Source of the DNA: G963674505 sp964575975
GTDB taxonomy: Bacteria > Desulfobacterota > Desulfobacteria > Desulfobacterales > SKZT01
Direction: 5' to 3'
Length of the DNA stretch: 15,354 bases
NCBI GenBank assembly: GCA_964575975.1
Contig: CAZNTU010000131.1
Coordinates: 1-15,354 of the forward strand
Part shown: positions 1 to 5,738 of the stretch, piece by piece
How the letters are laid out: the number at the start of each line of letters is the position of its first letter
Position numbering within the stretch: the stretch's first letter is position 1
The notes under the pieces: model-generated
Told to the model about the DNA's origin: nothing
What the model saw: the letters and a program-made list of their open reading frames with translations, nothing else
Databases searched by the model: none
Program-made: the position numbers and the translations under genes

Positions 1-329
1 ATGGTGTTCATGGTCAGAATGCCCGCCAGCGATTGGTCGATCTTTTCTTGCCGCAGCCGCTTGAGAAGCCCTGCCCGCCTTGGTCTTCTTTCCCTTAGCT
101 CCTCGATGTAAGAAGGCGTAATGCTCAGAAGAACCGCTTCGGCCACCGAACAAATGAACGAAACCAGCAATGCCAGAATAACGAACGCTACGAGCAGATA
201 AACGGCGGCCTTCGTCTCTTCGGGCGATGCGACCGCGACTTGCGCGGCGGCCGCCAACGCGGGTTTCCCAGTCAATTGATGCAAAACCGCCAATATTGCC
301 AACAGGTGATTTTGAAATGTCAAACGCAT
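1..329 (-). CDS. CNNM/DUF21-domain membrane protein (HlyC/CorC-type), N-terminal part
   Basis: The minus strand reads open from ATG at 327-329 to the window edge, giving about 109 residues. After a hydrophobic, signal-like start there is a transmembrane segment (about residues 43-62) running into the motif CSVAEAVLLSITPSYIEEL, then a basic stretch and LAGILTMNT at the edge. The AEA-LS-TP-Y pattern followed by LxxILTxNT is typical of the DUF21 (CNNM) transmembrane domain of HlyC/CorC-type proteins. Members are linked to magnesium or other divalent cation transport and usually continue with CBS and CorC_HlyC domains, which would lie outside the window. The start is uncertain: GAAAGG directly abuts this ATG, so TTG at residue 3 (spacing 5) is an alternative. 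Family call is fairly sure; exact substrate is unknown. Confidence 0.8.
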   Translation of the reverse strand, partial: MRLTFQNHLLAILAVLHQLTGKPALAAAAQVAVASPEETKAAVYLLVAFVILALLVSFICSVAEAVLLSITPSYIEELRERRPRRAGLLKRLRQEKIDQSLAGILTMNT

Positions 330-422
330 CCTTTCGTCGATGTCTGTCCTCGCATATTTTCCCGCAGTATTCTCGATCTGCGAATTTGCCTTTACGATAA
401 TACTCGGATGACAAAAATAAAG

Positions 423-507
423 GCGGCTGCAAAAGGTCTTCTTCGAAACTTCGGTCAATGCGCCGAAATAACGCGTCCTCGGGACGTACAGAAAGCGGCT
501 GCAAAAG
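423..507. repeat. 13-bp direct repeat pair, 72 bp apart
   Basis: The sequence GCGGCTGCAAAAG occurs at 423-435 and again at 495-507 in a non-coding interval. There is no recognisable mobile element around it. It may be a remnant of a small duplication or a pair of protein-binding sites upstream of the DUF21 gene. Confidence 0.4.
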
Positions 508-605
508 CCCCTTTAAGATCAGGTCGGAACGGCTAAGCATCCCCACTATTTCCACAATGATCGACAGCAGATCCTTGAAGGAACTCCACAGCTTGCCGCA
601 CACCG

Positions 606-619
606 CCTTTAATTAAAGG
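606..619. repeat. 14-bp perfect palindrome
   Basis: CCTTTAATTAAAGG is a perfect palindrome in a gene-free region. It is AT-rich with no U-tract context, so it is a better candidate for a dimeric protein-binding site than for a terminator. No regulator can be assigned. Confidence 0.35.
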
Positions 620-829
620 TGGAATGGAAACGTTATCTTTTTTCCGACCATGACCGTCTGTCTCTGATTTATTATACTATAAGGCGGGTTTCGGAATTCC
701 GGCTTTGATTTGATTACGGCCAGGCGTTTGCAGCTGCCATCCACGGAAAGCTCGAAAGGAACGAGGCAATGGCAAGCATTTGCGCTCCGATCAAGAGGTT
801 GTCTCCTCGGGCGTCTGTTTTCGAGGCTT

Positions 830-847
830 TCCGGCAGCGCCGCCGGA
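830..847 (-). terminator. GC-rich hairpin just after the hybrid kinase stop
   Basis: On the minus strand TCCGGC pairs with GCCGGA around a 6-nt loop, starting 4 nt after the TAA of the histidine kinase gene. The position suggests a role at the transcript's 3' end. No U-tract follows, so it is not a standard intrinsic terminator; it may stabilise the 3' end or act with Rho. Confidence 0.3.
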
Positions 848-851
848 CGAC

Positions 852-2837
852 TTATTCGGCATCTTTTTCCTGCCCTTGTCCTTCCCGTTCGAGGCCGTAG
901 ATCGCTTCGAGGAGTCGGGCCGGAGACGCGGTTTTGCTCAAGAAGGATTCCGCTCCCGCCTTTGTCATGGAATCCGCGATGGGGTCGTCCTCGTACATGG
1001 AGAGTCCGATCACGCGAACCTCGGGCATCTTTTCCTTGATTCGCTTGGTGGCCTCGATGCCGTCCATTTCCGGCATGGAAACGTCCATCAGGATCACGTC
1101 CGGCTTGAGCAAGAGGGCTTGCTCGACGGCTTCCCGCCCGTTGGCCGCCTCTCCTACGGCCTCGATGTCGGGTTGCGCCGAGATCAACTTGACCAGTCCC
1201 TGGCGCATGACCTTGTGGTCGTCTACGAACAGCACCCGGATGTTTTTCGCGCCCCCGCTTTCCAAGACGGTGGCAACGGGAGCACGGTCGGTTGCGGGAT
1301 CGAGCAGCCTGGCTTCGGCGTTATTCCCCACGCCCATCGGAATCGTCAGGATCACTCGCCCGCCCTGTCCCGGCGTACTTTCGACCTTCAGGTCGCCTCC
1401 GAGGTAGTTCGCCCGTTCCCGAATGCTGACCAGCCCCAAACCGGCCTTGAACGCATTGGACTTCAAGATGGCCGGATCGAATCCCCTGCCCTCGTCGCCA
1501 ACGACAAGCCGTACATGATCCTTGCCGGAGGAAAGTTCGACCCTCGCGGTTTTTGCCCCGGAGTGCCTTACGACATTGAACAGAAGCTCCCGCGCGGTCC
1601 GGTACAGAAATACTTTCAGCGGTTCGAATTCGAACTGCCGTTCGGCGCTTGCGTGCAGTTCGACCTTCAGTCCGAACTGTTCGCCCATTTGGGACGCCAG
1701 TGACTCCAAGGCGGCCGTCAGTCCCAAGTAGCGAAGCATCGGCGGGCTCAGCTCGTGCGAAAGGCGGCGCGACTTGCCGATGGATTCCTCGATCAGCCGT
1801 TCCACATTGGCTTTTACCGGCCGCAGGTCCCTGCCTTGGAAGGACTGCAACTGCATCAGGGCGGAGGCGAGCATCTGCTGCAAATCCTCGTGCAAAAGCT
1901 CGGAGACTCGCCTTCTCTCGCGTTCCTCGGCCTCGATCAGATCCACCGCCAGCGCCTGAAGCCGCCTGGAACGCTGCTCCGCCAATTTGGTTCGCTCGTC
2001 CACCTTCTGCTCCAAGCTTTCGCTCAATTCCATCAACTCCGCCTCTGTTCGCTTGAAATGCTCGATGTCCGTGGCGGTTCCCAGCCATTTGACGATGTCC
2101 CCTTGGCGATCCCGAATCGGGGTCGCGCGGCTAAGATGCCAGTAGTATTTGCCGTCCACGCGTCGAATGCGGTGTTCCATCTGGTAGTTTTCGCCCGTTC
2201 GGACCGCTCGGCGCCAAGCCTCGTGCGTCGAATCCATGTCGTCCTCGTGCAGGACCGGGCTGGTGTCGTAGGTCCCGTCCGAGTTCTGCGAGATGCCCGA
2301 ATATTCCTTGTAGCGCACGTTGTAATATTTCACCTTTCCGTCCGGACCCGCCGTCCAGACCAACTGCGGCATGGCGTCCGCCAATTGGTGAAACCCGGCT
2401 TCCTGCTGCCGCAGCCTCTCCTCGGCCTGCTTTCGGTTCGTAATATCCAAAAAGGAACCGATAATTTGACTGACGGAACCGTCCGGGGAGAAGGACAACA
2501 CGGTTTTCCTCGACAAACCCCAAATCCAACGACCGTCCTTGGTCTTCAGGCGGCACTCGATCTCCGCCATTTCTTCGTCGCCGCCGATTATCCTGTCCCA
2601 AATCTTTAAAAACCTGCCCAGATCGTCCGGATGCACAAGTTTCTCGAATATCGAAAAGCCCATATCCTCGAGATCGTCGATGGTGTAGCCGGTTATGTTC
2701 GTAAATTGTTCGTTGATGTACACATGTTCGTGAAATCTCACGTCGTAAATAAAAATACCGTTCAGCAAGGCATCCAGAATTTTGCACGCGAAACATTCGG
2801 ATTTGCTCGTCGAGTTCTCTTTGCTTAAAACGATCAT
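852..2837 (-). CDS. PAS-PAS hybrid sensor histidine kinase with C-terminal receiver
   Basis: This 661-residue protein has no membrane segment, so it should be cytoplasmic. Domains in order: PAS with PAC (about 20-140), a second PAS/PAC (about 145-262), a short coiled coil (262-310), a HisKA_3-type dimerisation domain with the phospho-acceptor H316 in SELLHEDLQQ, an ATPase domain (N box at N421, G1 box DEGRGFD 448-454, G2 box GLGL 466-469), and a receiver (acidic pair D539/D540, phospho-acceptor D585, S613, K635). All catalytic residues are present. HisKA_3 kinases of the NarX/DegS class usually signal to LuxR-type regulators; here the fused receiver looks like such a regulator's receiver but has no helix-turn-helix after it. 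Output must therefore pass through another protein or by phosphotransfer. The start has GGGGGA about 9 nt upstream. The signal is unknown; PAS domains often sense redox, oxygen or small ligands. The nearest upstream gene encodes the redox-type DsrE protein, 351 bp away on the same strand. Confidence 0.93.
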   Translation of the reverse strand: MIVLSKENSTSKSECFACKILDALLNGIFIYDVRFHEHVYINEQFTNITGYTIDDLEDMGFSIFEKLVHPDDLGRFLKIWDRIIGGDEEMAEIECRLKTKDGRWIWGLSRKTVLSFSPDGSVSQIIGSFLDITNRKQAEERLRQQEAGFHQLADAMPQLVWTAGPDGKVKYYNVRYKEYSGISQNSDGTYDTSPVLHEDDMDSTHEAWRRAVRTGENYQMEHRIRRVDGKYYWHLSRATPIRDRQGDIVKWLGTATDIEHFKRTEAELMELSESLEQKVDERTKLAEQRSRRLQALAVDLIEAEERERRRVSELLHEDLQQMLASALMQLQSFQGRDLRPVKANVERLIEESIGKSRRLSHELSPPMLRYLGLTAALESLASQMGEQFGLKVELHASAERQFEFEPLKVFLYRTARELLFNVVRHSGAKTARVELSSGKDHVRLVVGDEGRGFDPAILKSNAFKAGLGLVSIRERANYLGGDLKVESTPGQGGRVILTIPMGVGNNAEARLLDPATDRAPVATVLESGGAKNIRVLFVDDHKVMRQGLVKLISAQPDIEAVGEAANGREAVEQALLLKPDVILMDVSMPEMDGIEATKRIKEKMPEVRVIGLSMYEDDPIADSMTKAGAESFLSKTASPARLLEAIYGLEREGQGQEKDAE

Positions 2838-3188
2838 GGTCGGTCTGATTTCCCCCGAAAAGAATCTATGCGGTCAATGCGCGTCGGTAGAAGTATTCGG
2901 ATGCATGTCGCGTTTCATAAGACAGGTTCCGGTATCGGAGAAACGCGATACGATCAAGACGAGGTTGCGCCAGGGTTGCATGTCCCGCGGTTCATGGAAA
3001 TTGTTCTTGAATCGTCTGGTTTCAAAACAAACGAAAACGTAAAACATTTCGTAAACCCACGTATTCCCTACGTTTTTTCAATTTTGACGTCAATACTCCA
3101 TAGGGGGAAAAAATGCAATGGGTGTTTCAATTCATTTTGTTCGGGAAAAAATATGGCTGAAAACCTGTCGAAAATGCGCTTTGGCGCT
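2838..3188. other. Gene-free interval, likely leader and promoter region of the hybrid kinase
   Basis: About 350 bp separate the DsrE stop from the kinase start. The stretch 3030-3160 is visibly AT-richer than the neighbouring genes. It holds a perfect 10-bp palindrome TTGACGTCAA (3084-3093), one arm of a 16-bp inverted repeat (3153-3168) and a short hairpin GCGC-CAAA-GCGC soon after the DsrE stop. On minus, TTGACG at the palindrome could be a -35 element but the -10 is poor. No ORF here looks like a gene. Confidence 0.45.
3153..3168 (+). repeat. 16-bp inverted repeat, arm 1, flanking the dsrE-like gene
   Basis: ATGGCTGAAAACCTGT at 3153-3168 is the exact reverse complement of 3634-3649. The arms are about 465 bp apart and enclose the whole selenoprotein gene. 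A perfect 16-bp match at this distance is very unlikely by chance. No transposase or recombinase gene lies between the arms. Confidence 0.75.
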
Positions 3189-3539
3189 TTAGAAATTAAA
3201 CACTTTGGCTTCCGCAGCCAAGTCTATCAAATGGGGGCCGCCGTCCATCATCATATTGGAAAAGAATTTCGCCTCGTCAACCTGACGAGCTTTGGCGCAC
3301 GGAATTCAGACCCCGATCGGTACGTTGTTTTCCACCAGATAGGGCAAATAGTCGTTCGGGCAGTCTCCGGTCGGGGTCTTTACCGTAAAGTCCCTTTCCT
3401 TGTTGGCCCATTTGACGCCGTTGTCGATCAAAAAAAGGTTCACGGCATGCCCTTTGGAATGGGCTATCTTCATGAACTGAAAGCACCTGGTCGCCGGTTC
3501 GTTCTCGTCGCGGCTCAGGATAAACAAAAATTTCGCCAT
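3189..3539 (-). CDS. DsrE-family selenoprotein (in-frame UGA read as selenocysteine)
   Basis: Read through one UGA (3306-3308), this gene gives 116 residues ending at TAA 3189-3191, the usual length of small DsrE/DsrF-like proteins. The N-terminus (MAKFLFILSR, then TRCFQFMKIA and NLFLIDNGVKWA) is typical of the family. The UGA is codon 78 and is followed by I79-P80-C81-AKAR; relatives carry CxPCAxAR here, so UGA replaces the first Cys of a redox CxxC, giving U-x-x-C. The 38 codons after it keep family character to the end (LAAEAKVFNF). A SECIS-like hairpin sits at the required distance. The start ATG at 3537-3539 has AAAGGAAG 6 nt upstream; an in-frame ATG at 3578 lacks such support. DsrE-like proteins bind or relay sulfur (persulfide) or act in thiol redox chemistry; the substrate here is unknown. 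Selenoprotein surveys, as I recall, list DsrE-like members. Without Sec insertion the product would stop at 77 residues without the active motif. Confidence 0.87.
3265..3308 (-). promoter_or_regulatory. Bacterial SECIS element after the dsrE UGA
   Basis: On the minus strand the UGA (3306-3308) is followed after 22 nt by the loop AGGTT (3279-3283), closed by the 6-bp perfect stem CTCGTC/GACGAG (3284-3289 with 3273-3278). Outer sequences GAATT and AATTC can extend the pairing back to the UGA. Bacterial SECIS elements have the apical loop about 16-37 nt after UGA and a conserved G in the first loop positions. Here G is loop position 2, and the C-AGGU start resembles the E. coli fdhF loop. It should recruit SelB with Sec-tRNA. 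The hairpin lies inside coding sequence, as is normal in bacteria. Confidence 0.83.
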
Positions 3540-3633
3540 GGTAAACTTCCTTTCGTTTAAAATGTTGAACATGGCCATGCGGCCTCGGGTTTGCCGTGAG
3601 ACGCGCGCGTTTCGCGCCGCACGGGGTTAGGAA

Positions 3634-3649
3634 ACAGGTTTTCAGCCAT
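3634..3649 (-). repeat. 16-bp inverted repeat, arm 2, flanking the dsrE-like gene
   Basis: This is the reverse complement of 3153-3168 with 16 of 16 bases matching. It lies about 95 bp upstream of the dsrE start, while arm 1 lies about 20 bp after its stop. The sequences beyond the arms differ, so the identity is confined to this core. Confidence 0.75.
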
Positions 3650-3664
3650 GGCTTCCGGCTCGAC

Positions 3665-3688
3665 GAAATCGAGCATATGCTCGTTTTC
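3665..3688. promoter_or_regulatory. Palindrome centred on CGAGCATATGCTCG, candidate operator
   Basis: The 14-bp perfect palindrome at 3670-3683 is extended on both sides by GAAA/TTTC after one mismatch. It lies between divergent genes, where a shared operator is expected. It also precedes a T-rich run on plus, so a hairpin with terminator-like behaviour is possible. No upstream plus-strand gene needs terminating, so I favour an operator. Confidence 0.35.
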
Positions 3689-3696
3689 TCTTGCTT

Positions 3697-3725
3697 TTGA
3701 AATTTTGTAAAGGGATTTTTAGGAG
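3697..3725 (+). promoter_or_regulatory. Weak sigma70-type promoter candidate for the cell-wall operon
   Basis: TTGAAA (3697-3702) is followed after 17 bp by TAGGAG (3720-3725). The -35 matches five of six consensus bases but the -10 only three. The start site would fall in the GGAGCGCTCC palindrome, leaving a leader of about 250 nt before the first gene. A better promoter may exist that I cannot recognise. Confidence 0.22.
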
Positions 3726-3988
3726 CGCTCCGAAAATTCGCGACCTGTGCGGTTTGGGTCCGGGACGGTCCTGGCGTGGAGGGGCGCAAGGCTAAAGCCG
3801 CACCTGAAAAGCGCGGCCCCCGAAACGACCGCTGTCAAAATCAAGCCCCCGAGTTGCAAGCCGTTTCAAATGATGCTATTCGAAAAGAGCTTCGAGGCCT
3901 CCTTGGAAAACGACCGACGAAGGAGGCTGGAATCGAACGGAACAGAAAGTAGTGCGAAACCCGATATGGAGAACGCTGGAGGCTGCGC

Positions 3989-5716
3989 ATGCCGAGTTTT
4001 TTTGGCAAATCCGGAAAAAAGCCCGAATGGCTTGTCAAGGATGAAAACCTGAGGGAAAAGCTCTATACCGAAACATTTTGCAACGTCGACGATCCTTTCG
4101 ATCCGGGGCCGCTCTGGGAGAGAAGGTACGGGGGCGGAAAGAAGATCGCGGAGAGCGAGACCGGGAAGAACGATCTGCGGTTGCGCGACGCGTTGGACTC
4201 CCACCGGGGGACAGTGGTGTTGCCGGACGGCGAGGGAAGGCTGGTGGAGACTCTCAAGGTCTTCAACGACGTGATCATGTATCTTCCCGCCGCCGCATGG
4301 AACCGCGACAGGCAGATGGGCGGCGGAAAGCTGCAGCTTCTCGCCGACAATCTGGCGAGCTACCACTTCGGGGATTTCGAGAACAGCCTGCTCTTCCCCG
4401 AAAGAAAACCCGTTTACGCGATCCTGCCCCACGACGGGCTCGATCACGACCAAGTGGCCTTCCAGTTCGGCTTCGGCGTGTTCGTGCCCGGAGCAAACGA
4501 CCGGCCGGCTTATCGGATTTCCATGAAAGTCCACGAGAAAACGCCTTGGCTGCCGCTGCCCGACATGGTCGTCTACGAAAACGGGCGGCCGGTCTCAAGG
4601 CCGACCGCGTTGTACGCGGACCAGCAATTTCTACTGATCGGCCCCGACATGGAGGCGAGAGTGGTCGCGCCGCCGGAAACGGCGGACCGCCGCCCGGTTT
4701 GGTTCTCACACCGAAAAGGATACATCTGGCTGAACCTGATGAACTTCGAAAACGAACAGGACGATTTCGCCTTCGGGGACGGAAAGTGCGTCGGCAACGG
4801 GGAAACGGTCCTGGAAGAATTGGCGGAGGGAAATTCGCAGGTGCTTTTCCGCAGTCTTTTCCCCCACGACGGCGATTCGGATCGAAAAGAAATTCTCATG
4901 CTCAAGATCGACCCCGAACCCGAGTCCGATGTAGAAGCGGAAACGCCATCTTCCGAACCCGAAACGCGGGGAAGCTCCTACACCATCGTTCCAGGCATGG
5001 GCGTTCTGGACGCCGCCTCGCGGGGACGGACCATCGTACCCGGCACGATTTCCCACCAATTGATCCTTTCCGGGTTCGCCCTGCTCAAGGAGAAGCTGTT
5101 GCAGGACCAGGGGCTTTTGCACTGGACGATCTGGTTCGACAGCAAAGGCCTTCCCATGGGAGGAGCTTACGAGGAGACCTCCGACTCTCCCGCGTTCGCC
5201 GGAATTTGCGAAACGGGCTTTTTGTACTGCCGAGCGCCCGGAGACATCAAATACAGGAGAATCAAAACGCTCCCCTATTCCGTGAAGGACAAGAACGGCA
5301 ATGTCTACAAGGTCGTCCCGTCGCCTCTTCCGGAAATCCACCACGGCATTCTGATGTTGCCGCAACCCCGCTTTTTTCCTGTTGGAAAGGAAAAGCGGAC
5401 CTTGGGCTCCAGCGTGCCCAAGGACCAGATTCGTCTCGATGCCCTTTCGTCCCCCCAGAGCCTCAAATGGGCGCGGGGGCAGTGCAACCGCGAAAGCGCG
5501 CTGGGCGACGTTTTTCTTTCGGGCGAACATGCCGAAGCGGAGCTAGCGGGCAACAAGCTGGAAGTGAAACTGACCAAGGGGCGCGCGCCTGTCTACCGCC
5601 TGGGAACGGATTTGAAACTGTTGGACAGCCGGCATTCTCCTTTCGAGAGCGGGAAATTGGAGATCGGACAAGGGGAATTTTTGCTGATCGGCTGCTACCT
5701 GCTTTGTTTCGGGTGA
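3989..5716 (+). CDS. Large soluble protein with C-terminal FHA-like domain, first gene of SEDS/PBP operon
   Basis: This 575-residue protein has no signal peptide or membrane segment and should be cytoplasmic. I do not recognise a named family for the full length. The C-terminal part (about 480-575) reads like a divergent FHA domain: a Ser and His spaced as in the FHA SRxH motif (S511 and H514 in SGEHAEAEL), then alternating strands, and a closing LEIGQGEFLLIG strand pair. The Arg of SRxH is Gly here, so phosphothreonine binding is not assured. A middle section (about 140-250) with LLIGPDMEARVV may be a second beta-sandwich of the same sort. An acidic, low-complexity linker lies near 305-330. 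The start has GGAGG 6 nt upstream. The transpeptidase gene follows after 22 bp, so they are probably cotranscribed. By analogy to Fha proteins in actinobacteria it may scaffold phosphorylated partners at the cell-wall synthase. The gene is certain; the function is inferred. Confidence 0.85.
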   Translation: MPSFFGKSGKKPEWLVKDENLREKLYTETFCNVDDPFDPGPLWERRYGGGKKIAESETGKNDLRLRDALDSHRGTVVLPDGEGRLVETLKVFNDVIMYLPAAAWNRDRQMGGGKLQLLADNLASYHFGDFENSLLFPERKPVYAILPHDGLDHDQVAFQFGFGVFVPGANDRPAYRISMKVHEKTPWLPLPDMVVYENGRPVSRPTALYADQQFLLIGPDMEARVVAPPETADRRPVWFSHRKGYIWLNLMNFENEQDDFAFGDGKCVGNGETVLEELAEGNSQVLFRSLFPHDGDSDRKEILMLKIDPEPESDVEAETPSSEPETRGSSYTIVPGMGVLDAASRGRTIVPGTISHQLILSGFALLKEKLLQDQGLLHWTIWFDSKGLPMGGAYEETSDSPAFAGICETGFLYCRAPGDIKYRRIKTLPYSVKDKNGNVYKVVPSPLPEIHHGILMLPQPRFFPVGKEKRTLGSSVPKDQIRLDALSSPQSLKWARGQCNRESALGDVFLSGEHAEAELAGNKLEVKLTKGRAPVYRLGTDLKLLDSRHSPFESGKLEIGQGEFLLIGCYLLCFG

Positions 5717-5738
5717 TTCGAGGTTCGCCTTTCCGGAA

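Larger units (their letters stand above)
330..851. other. Intergenic stretch without a convincing gene
   Basis: About 520 bp lie between the 5' end of the DUF21 gene and the 3' end of the hybrid kinase gene, both on minus. I see a 13-bp direct repeat, a 14-bp palindrome and a hairpin just after the kinase stop, each listed separately. An AT-rich patch around 670-685 could hold a promoter, but I find no good -35/-10 pair. One minus frame from ATG at 651 has a TAA after 12 codons and is then open to the left. Its product matches nothing I know and it later becomes a shadow of the DUF21 gene. It could be gene debris or chance. Confidence 0.5.
3540..3988. other. Divergent intergenic region between dsrE-like gene and cell-wall operon
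   Basis: About 450 bp separate two divergent transcription units and should carry both promoters. The region contains arm 2 of the inverted repeat, a 24-nt interrupted palindrome (3665-3688), a 10-bp palindrome GGAGCGCTCC (3722-3731) and a weak plus-strand promoter candidate. On minus, a 30-codon frame starts in arm 2 (ATG 3647-3649, stop 3557-3559) and ends 17 nt before the dsrE start. It could be a leader peptide, but its ribosome site is weak. No other frame looks coding. Confidence 0.45.

Noticed and set aside
780..1703. 307-codon plus frame opposite the histidine kinase receiver and ATPase region
   Set aside because: It is a mirror of a well-conserved kinase; no start signal or family match.
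3306..3308. UGA explained by a variant genetic code or as a nonsense mutation
   Set aside because: UGA ends several other genes here at family-appropriate places, so a general reassignment is out. A random mutation would not be expected at exactly the family Cys with a SECIS at the right distance.
3306..3578. DsrE gene annotated as a 90-residue protein from ATG 3578 to the UGA
   Set aside because: The earlier ATG lacks a ribosome site, while ATG 3539 has AAAGGAAG at 6 nt. The UGA is followed by conserved family sequence and a SECIS hairpin, so the true end is 3189.
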